Part shown: positions 1 through 8,515 of the stretch, one piece after another
Numbering within the stretch: the first letter of the stretch is position 1
Layout of the letters: every line of letters starts with the position of its first letter
Source of the DNA: an uncultured Bacteroides sp.
GTDB lineage: Bacteria > Bacteroidota > Bacteroidia > Bacteroidales > Bacteroidaceae
DNA: 64,000 nucleotides
NCBI GenBank assembly: GCA_900544675.1
Contig: UQVZ01000006.1
Coordinates: 1-64,000 of the forward strand
Direction of reading: 5' to 3'
Position numbers and translations under genes: made by a program
Notes under the pieces: model-generated
Seen by the model: the letters and a program-made list of their open reading frames with translations, nothing else
Told to the model about the DNA's origin: nothing
The model's database searches: none

Positions 1-146
1 TGAAGAATTAAGAATGAAGAATGAAGAATCGATACATCAGCAGAAGTATTGGCTTTAACTTCTCTAACTTCTTTAACTCCTAACTAGAAAAAACTTGTTA
101 CCTTGTCAACTAAAAAATTCTTCATTCTTCATTCATCATTCTTCAT
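1..146. repeat. Inverted simple-repeat intergenic segment
   Basis: The first 30 bases repeat the unit GAAGAAT with small variations, and bases 115-147 carry the complementary unit ATTCTTC several times. The two blocks could therefore pair into a long imperfect stem around an 85-base loop. The segment lies just downstream of the NusG-like gene on the minus strand, so it may help end that transcript. Similar eroded GAAGAAT runs are common between Bacteroides genes, and no function is claimed. Confidence 0.4.
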
Positions 147-1664
147 TTAATTGTGTAGCCATACAGTGCGTAGATACCTGCGCCATATTGCCAGGTGGGT
201 GGTGGTATTTATTTCTTGGCAGATAGCGGTACAGATACGTATCAGCTCTTCTTTTCCTTTTGCTATATCTGTTGTGGTGAGGGTCATTGCATTCAGGGTT
301 GTTTCACCTACCTTGAAATCTGGGATGGCTTTTACAGATGAGCTTTTTTCGGTTAATATATTATATAAGGTGGGGGCATAGTTGCGGAACGACTCGATGA
401 GTTTTTCTTTTTTGTCTTCCGCTTCTTGCTCGTGAGCAGTTTGTAGGGTTCCGCTTACCAGTTTTTCATTAGCTTTACCTGCTGTCAGGAAATATTCGCC
501 TAAGAATGTGTCCCAATTTGCGAAGAGGGTGTAGGTCTTTTCCGACTCGTTGTTGTTAGGAGAGGGCAGGATACCTATATGGGCGTAATAGGCAGTGGTG
601 ACTGTTCCGTCTTTCTCCTGGCTGGGATAATAAACCTCTTCTGTAATAAGAACTTGACGGATGATTTCTGTGAAATCTTTATGCTGAAGTTCTGCTTCGT
701 TTTTGTCTTTGTCCAGTATCACACCGGATGTCGGAGTGAGGAAAGGACGGAGTAGGTTTTTATTCCAATTTGTTTTTACATAACCTGGATTGTCGTGCTC
801 ATAACGGGCGAGATTCAGGATAAGTTCAGCTTCTTCGGTATTTATCTGTGCCAGTCTACGGCTTACTGCCTCATGGTCTTTTTTGAAAAGTTCCTGGCAC
901 AAGTTGACCAATGAGGGTTTTGTTGCCATTCTTTCTATTATACTGTGTAACATCGGAAGGGTTTGCTCTCCATATTCGCAGGCCTGCAGGATACCGATAA
1001 GCAGGTCGGCAGCACGTTCTTTCATGGTGCCGACGGTTTGTCGGTCGCCTTCAGTATTATGTAGACGTACTACATGGAAGTTCCAAATGTTCGGAACGGA
1101 AACGGTGAAATATTGGTCGGAATCTATCGCTTTCATCTTGAACACCATCCGTTTGTCCCGTCGGAAACGGGCTATATATCCTTCGCGTCCGGCAAGAGGT
1201 CCGTCGATGACTTTGACTATCTCATTGGGCTCATTGGTCTTCGGGTTAAACTGATAATCGGAATAAGGGTGTTCCAAGATGATTACCTGGTCGGCATAGT
1301 TTTCGTTGAAATCCATGAATGCCCGCATCTGATTTTCGGGAATAGTCCAAAGCCCAGCTCTTTCTTTTTGTTCTTTTCTACGGTCGTGAAGCACGATGCC
1401 ATCGGGGTAATGTTGCTTGATGAACTCTACCAACGCTTCTCCGGTAGAAAGAACGAACACATAGCCGGCAAACAAAGGTGAGTTGATATCCTTTCCGTTT
1501 CTTATTACATTGACGGTGGTATGCGTAGGACAATATACTTCGAGAATGTTGTCGGTTTTTGACAAACGTTCATTTAGCAATTTGGCAAGCTTTGCTTCCT
1601 GATGGGGGAGTGTACGGACGATGTGCCAATGGAAGTCTACTTTATTTAGTTTGTCACGAGGCAT
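147..1664 (-). CDS. NusG/UpxY-like antitermination protein with long C-terminal extension
   Basis: The first 180 or so residues look like a NusG N-terminal domain (WHIVRTLPHQEAKLAKLL near residue 14, and FAGYVFV) followed by a KOW-like stretch (EIVKVIDGPLAGREGYI). In Bacteroides, UpxY proteins of this type bind RNA polymerase and let it read through the leaders of capsule operons. Those proteins are usually about 170-200 residues, whereas this one is about 505. The remaining 300 residues are unfamiliar and probably alpha-helical. I prefer the ATG at 1664 (MPRDKL); a longer version would need a TTG start at 1682. The gene lies alone on the minus strand behind a long leader and an eroded transposase. 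The operon it might control is not visible, because the window ends 146 bases beyond its stop. The family is fairly sure; the target is unknown. Confidence 0.75.
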   Translation of the reverse strand: MPRDKLNKVDFHWHIVRTLPHQEAKLAKLLNERLSKTDNILEVYCPTHTTVNVIRNGKDINSPLFAGYVFVLSTGEALVEFIKQHYPDGIVLHDRRKEQKERAGLWTIPENQMRAFMDFNENYADQVIILEHPYSDYQFNPKTNEPNEIVKVIDGPLAGREGYIARFRRDKRMVFKMKAIDSDQYFTVSVPNIWNFHVVRLHNTEGDRQTVGTMKERAADLLIGILQACEYGEQTLPMLHSIIERMATKPSLVNLCQELFKKDHEAVSRRLAQINTEEAELILNLARYEHDNPGYVKTNWNKNLLRPFLTPTSGVILDKDKNEAELQHKDFTEIIRQVLITEEVYYPSQEKDGTVTTAYYAHIGILPSPNNNESEKTYTLFANWDTFLGEYFLTAGKANEKLVSGTLQTAHEQEAEDKKEKLIESFRNYAPTLYNILTEKSSSVKAIPDFKVGETTLNAMTLTTTDIAKGKEELIRICTAICQEINTTTHLAIWRRYLRTVWLHN

Positions 1665-2073
1665 AGAAGTAGATTCTCGCAAATTGTTATTTTCACCACA
1701 GGATTACACTTTTGAGATAACTAGTTGAATCAGGTAACTAGGAAATAGGAAACTAGTTATCTCAAACAAAAGCCTTGTCAACTCGTCAACTGATACCTGG
1801 GCAACTGGTTAGCTAAAATGAATAGTGTTTTCTTGCTCCTCTCCTGACAATCGCATGAGAGTTATGGTGTACCTTCTTTCAGGTGTAACGGCAGTATTCT
1901 GGACGAATCTCAGCAGCAATAGTCTGTCGTTGTTATGTGGCAAGATGCAGAAAGCGTTGTGTGCTTTACGATAACTGTTTCCATACCACAAAGTGTTTAA
2001 AATACAACTACTTAACTTGTTTTTGAATAGCCGCTTTTGTTAAGTTTTAAAATATGAAGCGGCGATTCGGGGG
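1665..2073 (-). other. Long untranslated leader of the NusG-like gene
   Basis: About 400 bases separate the best upstream promoter from the start codon. The only open frame here, 1809-1991 on the minus strand, starts with TTG and has no recognisable content. The stretch holds two GTCAACT-type repeat words near 1770-1800. UpxY-family genes characteristically have long leaders through which their product helps polymerase pass, so this is plausibly a regulatory leader. I did not identify a defined structure in it. Confidence 0.35.
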
Positions 2074-2102
2074 CAAATGTACAAAAAAAGAACTGAAACA
2101 AA
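2074..2102 (-). promoter_or_regulatory. Bacteroides-type promoter toward NusG-like gene
   Basis: Read on the minus strand, TACATTTG (2081-2074) matches the TAnnTTTG -7 element. A TTTG lies upstream at 2102-2099, giving a spacer of 17 bases, slightly shorter than the usual 19-21. It points toward the NusG-like gene. Confidence 0.45.
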
Positions 2103-2139
2103 GTTATTCTCGCAATAGAAAACCACAAAAAATGTTTAA

Positions 2140-2515
2140 TCATATCAACATTTGTTTGACTAAAAAGCAGATATTGTCAGCTACTTCTCCCCGGTATCCG
2201 GCATCGGAAAGAATGACTTTGAGGTTGCAACAAAGTTCTTTCAGGCATCTGGCAAGCAGGTAAGCTGCCTTGCCATCGTGCACACAGGCTATGGTTACCA
2301 TAACCGCAATCAGAAAACCGTTCTTGTCAACTACCACGTGCCGTTTGATACCTTTCACTTTCTTGTTGTCGTCTATGCTATTTTTTGACCTTTTTGAATA
2401 CGGACTTTCTCACATCCCATATCTCACGCAAATTATATTTTCGCTTTCTTTCTTGCAGGTTCAAGATTTTCTTGATAACTTGCCACTGTGTTTCTTCTAT
2501 ATCTGTCGAATACAT
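2140..2515 (-). pseudogene. IS5-like transposase remnant with internal deletion
   Basis: A minus-strand frame starts at 2515 with an N-terminal transposase segment (MYSTDIEETQWQVIKKIL) and runs into a stop at 2378. A second frame then continues with the middle of the same kind of protein: KGIKRHVVVDKNGFLIAV, then SDAGYRGEVADN, which carries the second catalytic aspartate of the DDE triad. The DNA between the two pieces, including the first aspartate, is missing. The C-terminal part with the catalytic glutamate is also missing, because the frame ends at 2140 soon after the SDAGYRG motif. The element is therefore dead. An end sequence resembling a terminal inverted repeat lies at 2591-2607. Confidence 0.8.
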
Positions 2516-2590
2516 AATTATTTCAAGTGTGGTAACTTAAAAATAATCATTTTCGCAGAAAGAAGAAACACGCTTTCAATGATAAACTTT

Positions 2591-2607
2591 AAAATTTAAA
2601 CAGGTTC
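2591..2607 (-). repeat. Terminal inverted repeat of the eroded IS
   Basis: AAAATTTAAACAGGTTC, followed by TAA, reads on the minus strand as GAACCTGTTTAAATTTT. It differs by one base from the ends of the MITE at 54422-54592 (GAGCCTGTTTAAATTTT). It lies about 75 bases before the transposase start, as expected for the left end of an IS. I found no partner end on the other side of the remnant. Confidence 0.6.
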
Positions 2608-2632
2608 TAAAAATTAATAATAATTAGCAAAG

Positions 2633-3151
2633 ATGAAACCTATATTGTTATCTATTACCGTAGGCATATTTCTGCCTATTTGCGCTGTGGGACAAAACAC
2701 GTTGCAACAGGATTACGCTGACAGTGTTCTGCAAACAACAGATACTATCAGTACGCGAAAATCGATTTATGAAATCCGTTTTGGAGGCTGGACAAAAAAG
2801 GATTGGTTGGACAACGAATACATCCGTACTTTACGCAAATATTTAGATGATTATAATGCAGGAAAAATCAGCAATCCAGACCTGGACCCTTACAAGGAAG
2901 AGATAAAAGGCAAATTCATAGTTGGAATAATAGAGCCATCTGATTATGGTGGTGTACTTATCCGAATCACGTTTCTTGATGCGCCTAGACGGATTTACAC
3001 CTGTATGATATACAGTTATGTAGATGAAGAAAAACAAACTGTAGACGGTTACGAATTGCGTTATATCTACCGTGAAGAAGGAGAAATAGATAACACAAAA
3101 GAAGATATTCTGCGGTCTGTAGAAAAATATCCAGAACTCAAGCTATGGTGA
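2633..3151 (+). CDS. Secreted hypothetical protein
   Basis: I do not recognise the family. The 172-residue protein begins with a convincing signal peptide (MKPILLSITVGIFLPICAVGQ), so it is probably periplasmic or surface-exposed. The rest is a compact mixed alpha/beta region with IYEIRFGGWTKKDWLDNEY near residue 45 and a C-terminal ELRYIYREEGEIDNTKEDI. It starts only 23 bases after the terminal TAA of the eroded insertion sequence, so the element either landed in its promoter region or supplies its promoter. No partner gene is tightly linked. Confidence 0.6.
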   Translation: MKPILLSITVGIFLPICAVGQNTLQQDYADSVLQTTDTISTRKSIYEIRFGGWTKKDWLDNEYIRTLRKYLDDYNAGKISNPDLDPYKEEIKGKFIVGIIEPSDYGGVLIRITFLDAPRRIYTCMIYSYVDEEKQTVDGYELRYIYREEGEIDNTKEDILRSVEKYPELKLW

Positions 3152-3330
3152 TGACACACTATGTTTTAATACCAGTTATGAGATTTAATATTTTTATTTT
3201 ATAATCTAACCTTTGGTGATATGCTTTTTATTGGTAAAAGCAGGACAATCTTTGCAGGGAAAGTCGGTGCAATTTTGATAATTTAATGATAAAATCAATG
3301 GGAGCCTTGGTTTATATACCGCCATTTTAT

Positions 3331-3338
3331 TAATTTTG
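3331..3338 (+). promoter_or_regulatory. Putative -7 element (TAATTTTG)
   Basis: TAATTTTG matches TAnnTTTG and lies 21 bases before the ATG at 3360, so the message would have a very short leader. No exact TTTG is found at the -33 position; the nearest similar sequence is in CCTTGG around 3309. Confidence 0.4.
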
Positions 3339-3359
3339 CCCCCACAAATGCAATATAGA

Positions 3360-4055
3360 ATGAAAAAGGTAAGACTATTTATGGCGGCAACGTTCCTGAC
3401 GGCTTTGGTATTTCAGGGCTGTGATAACGGGAAGACGTATGCTGAAATGAGAGATGACGAAATCGACGCAATCAATGCTTGGATTACTACGCATGATTAT
3501 GATGTAATAAACGAGAGTACTTTTTATGCTCAAGACACAATGACTCATGAAAACCAGTTCGTGCTTTTCGACGAAAGCGGTATCTATATGAATATTGTAG
3601 AAAAAGGCAAGGGAACGGAGGTATTGCCCGATGGGTCGTATTCCATTCTTTCTCGTTATTTCGAAATTGCGATGCAGAACCGTGATGATCTTTTCAACCT
3701 GGGCGACACGCTGACCGGAAACATGAATCTGTATAATTACCCCTTGATGATAGTGAACTCTTCGTGGTCGCTCCCGATGTATATGCTTCATCCGGAAGAA
3801 TATAAGGTGACCATTAGCGGCGAGTCTTATTCGGCTTCCTTTACCCAGAGTTACATTATGAATTCGGTTTATCAGACTACTTCCGTACCTTCGGGATGGC
3901 TTTTGCCTTTGCGCTACGTGAAGCCTGCGCGCACTGCTTCGTCGACGGATGTAGCCCGTGTGCGTCTGATTGTTCCTCACGGAGAAGGCACCTCAAATGC
4001 CAGCAGCTATGTATATCCGTGTTATTATGAGATAACCTATAATCTAGGTAAGTAA
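3360..4055 (+). CDS. DUF4827-type lipoprotein
   Basis: This is a 231-residue exported protein. Its N-terminus (MKKVRLFMAATFLTALVFQGC) is a lipoprotein signal with the lipobox cysteine at position 21, so it should be lipid-anchored in the envelope. The body resembles the Bacteroidales DUF4827 family, a fold I associate with FKBP-like proteins: it has GIYMNIVEKGKG, the middle GDTLTGNMNLYNYP, and a C-terminal YVYPCYYEITYNLGK. No catalytic residues can be assigned. It sits 34 bases upstream of glmM on the same strand, the same neighbourhood I remember from other Bacteroides, and is probably cotranscribed with it. A TTG at 3336 would extend the frame upstream, but the promoter and signal peptide favour ATG 3360. 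Confidence 0.75.
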   Translation: MKKVRLFMAATFLTALVFQGCDNGKTYAEMRDDEIDAINAWITTHDYDVINESTFYAQDTMTHENQFVLFDESGIYMNIVEKGKGTEVLPDGSYSILSRYFEIAMQNRDDLFNLGDTLTGNMNLYNYPLMIVNSSWSLPMYMLHPEEYKVTISGESYSASFTQSYIMNSVYQTTSVPSGWLLPLRYVKPARTASSTDVARVRLIVPHGEGTSNASSYVYPCYYEITYNLGK

Positions 4056-4089
4056 AAAGGTGGTGTTAATCAGCTAAATTATTGGAATC

Positions 4090-5463
4090 ATGTCTTTGAT
4101 AAAATCAATCTCCGGTATCCGGGGAACCATTGGCGGAAAGGCAGGCGAAGGGCTGACTCCGCTGGATATAGTAAAATTCACTTCTGCATATGCGACGTTA
4201 ATACGCCGCATTTCTTCTGTAAAAAGCCACCGTATCGTGGTAGGCCGTGATGCCCGTGTATCAGGCGATATGGTACGTAAAATCGTGTGCGGCACATTGA
4301 TGGGCATGGGCTTTGATGTAATTGACATAGGACTTGCCTCTACGCCTACTACCGAACTGGCAGTAACGATGGCAGGGGCATGTGGCGGCATTATCCTTAC
4401 AGCCAGCCATAATCCGAAACAGTGGAACGCATTGAAGCTGCTGAATGAACACGGTGAGTTTCTGAATGCCCAGGAAGGGCAGGAAGTGCTCCGAATAGCC
4501 GAAGCAGAAGACTTCGAATACCCGGATATCGATTCGTTAGGACATTATACCGAAGATTCCACATACGGTGAAAAGCACATCGAACGTGTGCTGGCTTTAG
4601 ACCTGGTAGATGTAGAAGCCATCCGGAAAGCAGGTTTCCAGGTAGCGATAGATTGCGTTAATTCGGTGGGCGGCATTATCTTGCCCCAATTGTTGGAGCA
4701 GTTGGGAGTAGAGCATGTAGAGAAACTGTATTGCGAACCGACAGGTGATTTCCAGCACAATCCGGAACCTTTAGAAAAGAATCTGGGTGATATTATGCAG
4801 CTCATGAAGAAAGGTGGATTGGATGTGGCATTTGTCGTTGACCCGGATGTCGACCGTCTGGCGATGATTTGTGAAGACGGAACCATGTATGGCGAAGAAT
4901 ATACCCTGGTGACAGTAGCCGATTATGTGCTGAAGCATACACCGGGCAATACGGTATCGAATTTAAGCTCGACCCGTGCTTTGAGGGATGTGACCCGTAA
5001 ATACGGCATGCAATACTTTGCTTCGGCTGTAGGCGAGGTGAATGTCGTGGCAAAGATGAAAGAGGTAGATGCCGTAATCGGCGGCGAAGGCAATGGCGGA
5101 GTGATTTACCCGAAAGCGCATTACGGTCGTGATGCCTTGGTAGGCATTGCCTTGTTTTTAAGCCATTTGGCACACGAAGGCAAGAAGGCAAGCGAATTGC
5201 GGGCTTCTTATCCGGCTTATTACATGGCAAAGAACCGTATCGACCTGACTCCTGATACCGATATTGATGCGATTTTGGAAAAGGTAAAGGAAACGTACCG
5301 TAATGAAGAGATAAATGATACGGACGGAGTGAAGATAGATTTTGCCGACGGATGGGTGCATCTGCGCAAGAGCAATACCGAGCCTATCATCCGTGTGTAT
5401 TCCGAAGCTCGGACAATGGAAGAGGCAGACCGGTTGGCAAAGGAAGTCTGCGCGATTATATAA
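4090..5463 (+). CDS. glmM: Phosphoglucosamine mutase
   Basis: The enzyme interconverts glucosamine-6-phosphate and glucosamine-1-phosphate, feeding UDP-GlcNAc for peptidoglycan and lipopolysaccharide. All four phosphohexomutase landmarks are present in 457 residues: the phosphoserine loop TASHNPKQW with Ser106; the metal loop DPDVDR at 251-256; the sugar loop GEGNGG at 332-337; and the phosphate-binding RKSNTEP at 426-432. The length is normal for the Bacteroides protein. The metal loop is DPDVDR rather than the DGDxDR of Escherichia coli GlmM, so a phosphomannomutase or phosphoglucomutase activity cannot be excluded by reading alone. A strong terminator follows. Confidence 0.88.
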   Translation: MSLIKSISGIRGTIGGKAGEGLTPLDIVKFTSAYATLIRRISSVKSHRIVVGRDARVSGDMVRKIVCGTLMGMGFDVIDIGLASTPTTELAVTMAGACGGIILTASHNPKQWNALKLLNEHGEFLNAQEGQEVLRIAEAEDFEYPDIDSLGHYTEDSTYGEKHIERVLALDLVDVEAIRKAGFQVAIDCVNSVGGIILPQLLEQLGVEHVEKLYCEPTGDFQHNPEPLEKNLGDIMQLMKKGGLDVAFVVDPDVDRLAMICEDGTMYGEEYTLVTVADYVLKHTPGNTVSNLSSTRALRDVTRKYGMQYFASAVGEVNVVAKMKEVDAVIGGEGNGGVIYPKAHYGRDALVGIALFLSHLAHEGKKASELRASYPAYYMAKNRIDLTPDTDIDAILEKVKETYRNEEINDTDGVKIDFADGWVHLRKSNTEPIIRVYSEARTMEEADRLAKEVCAII

Positions 5464-5484
5464 TATATATAATAATAGGTATAA

Positions 5485-5536
5485 GCAACAGGGGGGCGGC
5501 TGTGCAAGTGAAGTACAGCCGCCCCGTTGCTTTTTT
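5485..5536. terminator. Bidirectional terminator between glmM and plsC
   Basis: GGGGCGGCTGT pairs with ACAGCCGCCCC, extended by GCAAC/GTTGC, around an 11-base loop. The stem is followed by a T-rich run from 5531 on the plus strand. The two flanking genes converge on it. Confidence 0.85.
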
Positions 5537-6254
5537 ATTTCAAGTCTTTTTCTATTTCCTTATACGATTCGGTCATCAGCATCTGCAGGTTTTCTTCTCC
5601 TTTTTTGCCGAGTGGTTGAATCGGCGCATGAATGGTAAGCGTCAGCGGATGCCAAGAAAGCACTTTACCCGTACGGGGCAAGACTTGGAAAGAGCCGTTG
5701 ATGGTCATAGGCACGACCGGCATCTGCAATTGGTCTGCAATGAAGAAGGCTCCTTTCTTGAAGGCATTTATCTTGCCGGTATAGGTACGTGCTCCTTCGG
5801 GGAAAACCATCAGCGACGTTCCTCCTTGTAATACTCTTTCGGCTTGCTTGATGGTTTCATAGATTTTGCGCGGGCTGGATTTATCAACGAAAATGAATCC
5901 TGCCGACTCGCAGGCTTTGCCTACAAAAGGTATTTTCCGCAAGCTTTTTTTCATCATCCATTTGAAATTGCGTCCTAAGAATCCATAAATCAGAAAAATA
6001 TCGAATGCCCCCTGGTGGTTAGCTACAAATACGTACGAAGTATTTTTGTCTAAAACTTCATGTCCTTCTACTTTGACTGGGAGTAAGAATAGGAAACATG
6101 TCAGTTGCGACCAAAGCTTTCCGGGGTAATATCCCCAAAAATGGCCGTTACCTAACCAGCACCCTACCATGGTGGTGAGTGCTGTAAGGATGGTAGCTAC
6201 TAAAAAGATTGGCAATCCGATGCAGATTTGATAAATAATGTAAATGAATCTCAT
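5535..6254 (-). CDS. plsC: 1-acyl-sn-glycerol-3-phosphate acyltransferase
   Basis: This membrane enzyme transfers an acyl chain to lysophosphatidic acid to give phosphatidic acid in phospholipid synthesis. It shows the two defining acyltransferase motifs: NHQGAFD at residues 79-85 (catalytic His80 and Asp85) and FPEGAR at 151-156, which binds the glycerol phosphate. A long hydrophobic N-terminal region (residues 5-35 and 50-60) anchors it to the membrane. The 239-residue length is typical. It is the last gene of the minus-strand group and is separated from the phosphoesterase gene by a 143-base tract of simple repeats, so it may have its own promoter. The exact acyl acceptor is inferred. Confidence 0.85.
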   Translation of the reverse strand: MRFIYIIYQICIGLPIFLVATILTALTTMVGCWLGNGHFWGYYPGKLWSQLTCFLFLLPVKVEGHEVLDKNTSYVFVANHQGAFDIFLIYGFLGRNFKWMMKKSLRKIPFVGKACESAGFIFVDKSSPRKIYETIKQAERVLQGGTSLMVFPEGARTYTGKINAFKKGAFFIADQLQMPVVPMTINGSFQVLPRTGKVLSWHPLTLTIHAPIQPLGKKGEENLQMLMTESYKEIEKDLK

Positions 6255-6261
6255 GGGGCTT

Positions 6262-6390
6262 TCAGTTCTTTAGTTTTTAAGTTTGTGAGTTTATTAGTTC
6301 TTTAGTTCTTAAGTTTTTTAGTTCTTAAGTTTATTGGTTCTTTAGTTTTTAAGTTCTTCGGTTTGTGAGTTTATCAGTTTAATCAGCTCT
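6262..6390. repeat. Degenerate tandem repeat AGTTCTTTAGTTTTTAAG
   Basis: The tract is built from imperfect repeats of units such as AGTTCTTTAG, TTTTTAAGTTT and GTGAGTTTAT. It fills almost the whole gap between plsC and the phosphoesterase gene. The units are AT-rich, unequal and adjacent, without unique spacers, so this is not a CRISPR. It may vary by slipped-strand copying. Confidence 0.7.
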
Positions 6391-6397
6391 TGAGTTT

Positions 6398-7594
6398 TCA
6401 ATTTCCTTTCCGGAGCGTAATAACGGTAATCTCGGGCCAGGCTCCCAGGCGCATGGGGAACATGACGAAACCTAATCCTACATTGACATACAGTCCGCGA
6501 CCATTCTCCAAATACATTCCCCGATGTTCGGGATAAACGAATTTCGAGAAAGAGAATCCGAACAGACTGACTTGCATATCGTGGGTATGTCCTGCCAGCA
6601 TCAGTTGGATGTCAGTCTTGGGAAGGACTTCCCTGCGCCAATGGGTAGGGTCGTGGCTGAGCAAGACTTTAAACATGTTTCCGGTGTTACGCAATGCCTT
6701 GGGCAGGTCTCCACGGTTAGGGAAGGGTGGGTTCCCGCTGTTTTCCACTCCTACCAGCGCAATGGAGTCGTTGCCACGGTGCAGGATGCGATGCTCGTTC
6801 ATCAGCATGTCCCAGCCCATTTGTTCTTCTCGCGAGATAAGCGAATCGATGTTGGCAAGCCGGTCGGCTTCATTGTCCCAATGCACGTAGGTGGCATAAT
6901 CGTGATTGCCTAACACAGAATAAACGCCATCTTTTGCTTTTAATTGGGAAAGGATAGGCATGTAAGGCTTCAGCTCATCGGCAAGGCTGTTCACCAAGTC
7001 GCCGGTAAACACGGTAAGGTCGGGTTGTTGGGCATTGCATAAAGCGACGGCACGCTCCAAAGCTTTCCCTCCATCGTCCCAGCTTCCTGAATGAATGTCT
7101 GATAATTGCAGGATACGGTATCCGTCAAATGCCGGAGGAAGGTCGGGAGAAGAAAACGTCACCTCTTTTACCTGAAAGTACTCTTTCCCGAAAGCTGCTC
7201 CAAACAGGATATATATACACGTAATGCATGCTACTAATAGCGGAATGCACATTCTTATCAATTTATAGGAACGGATGAGAGGCAACGGCACCGAATCCTT
7301 GATGAAGCAGCGTGCCAGTTTCTTACAAAGATAGATTATCACATCGCATACCATAAACACCATTTTGGGGACAGCTATGCATAATGCCACAATAAGGTAT
7401 ATGCTGAAAGCGTGCTGGAGCGAATGGCGGAAAAGGACAAAAAACACCAATGCAAGCAGCAGGCATACACTCGGTGCCCACCAAAATATTTTCTTCCATC
7501 GCTTCATGCTGTGCCTGATATAAAATCTGTAGATATACCAGTCGGGCAACAATAGCAAAATCAGGAAAAACAATGAAATGCGTAGTAAAATCAT
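6398..7594 (-). CDS. Membrane-anchored metallophosphoesterase
   Basis: The 398-residue protein has about four membrane segments in its first 135 residues (roughly 2-18, 40-56, 62-90 and 113-133) and then a calcineurin-like phosphoesterase domain. The metal-binding signature is complete: DIH at 166-168, GD at 198-199, GNHD at 229-232, a downstream SHDP, and GHTHD. This arrangement is that of the YkuE/YaeI type, which can act on lipid-linked phosphates such as UDP-diacylglucosamine or phosphodiester lipids. The substrate here is unknown. It starts 14 bases after the MetH-activation-domain gene and is probably translated from the same message. Confidence 0.82.
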   Translation of the reverse strand: MILLRISLFFLILLLLPDWYIYRFYIRHSMKRWKKIFWWAPSVCLLLALVFFVLFRHSLQHAFSIYLIVALCIAVPKMVFMVCDVIIYLCKKLARCFIKDSVPLPLIRSYKLIRMCIPLLVACITCIYILFGAAFGKEYFQVKEVTFSSPDLPPAFDGYRILQLSDIHSGSWDDGGKALERAVALCNAQQPDLTVFTGDLVNSLADELKPYMPILSQLKAKDGVYSVLGNHDYATYVHWDNEADRLANIDSLISREEQMGWDMLMNEHRILHRGNDSIALVGVENSGNPPFPNRGDLPKALRNTGNMFKVLLSHDPTHWRREVLPKTDIQLMLAGHTHDMQVSLFGFSFSKFVYPEHRGMYLENGRGLYVNVGLGFVMFPMRLGAWPEITVITLRKGN

Positions 7595-7608
7595 ATTCCG
7601 TATAATTG

Positions 7609-8511
7609 TTATTGTAAGTTAGCTATTAAAAATTTGCGTAGGCAGGCAAGGTCCATTCCACGCCTTCCGGCATAATCAGCCAATTGATGCTCGTCGATTT
7701 TCCCTACGGCAAAGTAATGCGCTGCAGGATGGGCAAACATCAGTCCGCATACCGAAGCATGGGGCTGCATCATGCCGTTTTCTGTCAGACGGATGCCGAT
7801 TCGCTTCATATCTATCAGTTCGTCAAGCAGAAAAGCGACGGAAAGGTCGGGCAGGGAAGGATATCCTACAGCCGGACGGATACCCTGATAAGCTTCATCG
7901 AGCAATTGTTTCCGGGTAAGGTGTTCGTCTTTGGCATATCCCCATATTTCTTTCCGGATGGTTTCGTGCAGCTTTTCGGCAGCAGCTTCGGCAAGCCGTT
8001 CGTTCAGTGTCTGGACCAGCAGGTGCCGGTAGGCATCGTGACGGCAGGTTTGCTCCATGCGGTCGTCTGTGGTAGTGGCAAAAGCTCCTACAGTGTCTGC
8101 AACTCCTTGCGAGAGGGGACGGACAAAATCGCTCAGGCACAAGAACGGGTCATCGGGCCGTAGGTGACTCTGTTGCCGCAAAAGAGGAAATCTTTTTCCG
8201 TCCAACAGCAAGTCATCACCGTCAGCATAAGCATCCATCAGCCTGAAAATAGCTTTTATACGACAACTGGCGTCCATTTCCCGCAAGACATCGGTTGCTT
8301 CTTTATATAACCGGACGGCTTCGGCAGCTTTGACCGAATCAGGTTGAGTGAAACCAGCCAGCCATCCGGCACGGCAAGCCTCACATCCATGTATATCGGC
8401 TATGGTTGCAAAGCGGGGCTGGAAGCCCCATGCATGGAAAAAGTATATCCAGTTGATATAGTCGACTAGCTCGTGGACGGTATAACTGACGGTGGTAATT
8501 GCTGTTCTCAT
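7609..8511 (-). CDS. Stand-alone MetH activation-domain protein
   Basis: The C-terminal half matches the reactivation domain of cobalamin-dependent methionine synthase: GIRPAVGYPSLPD at about 210-222, then IGIRLTENGMMQPHASVCG, then FAHPAAHYFAVGKI and DYAGRRGM. In full-length MetH this domain binds S-adenosylmethionine and supports reductive remethylation of oxidised cobalamin. Here it is encoded alone in 300 residues, with no homocysteine, folate or cobalamin domain nearby, so it presumably works in trans with a shorter MetH encoded elsewhere. It lies only 4 bases after pyrC and 14 before the phosphoesterase, in an operon that otherwise has no methionine genes. The domain identity is fairly sure; the trans-acting role is inference. 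Confidence 0.8.
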   Translation of the reverse strand: MRTAITTVSYTVHELVDYINWIYFFHAWGFQPRFATIADIHGCEACRAGWLAGFTQPDSVKAAEAVRLYKEATDVLREMDASCRIKAIFRLMDAYADGDDLLLDGKRFPLLRQQSHLRPDDPFLCLSDFVRPLSQGVADTVGAFATTTDDRMEQTCRHDAYRHLLVQTLNERLAEAAAEKLHETIRKEIWGYAKDEHLTRKQLLDEAYQGIRPAVGYPSLPDLSVAFLLDELIDMKRIGIRLTENGMMQPHASVCGLMFAHPAAHYFAVGKIDEHQLADYAGRRGMDLACLRKFLIANLQ

Positions 8512-8515
8512 ACGT

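Noticed and set aside
1809..1991. A 60-residue minus-strand open frame in the leader of the NusG-like gene
   Set aside because: It begins with TTG, has no recognisable content, and lies in the long leader typical of this family; I found no sign of selection for protein coding.
6262..6390. Possible CRISPR array
   Set aside because: The units are adjacent, unequal and AT-rich, with no unique spacers of constant size and no cas genes.
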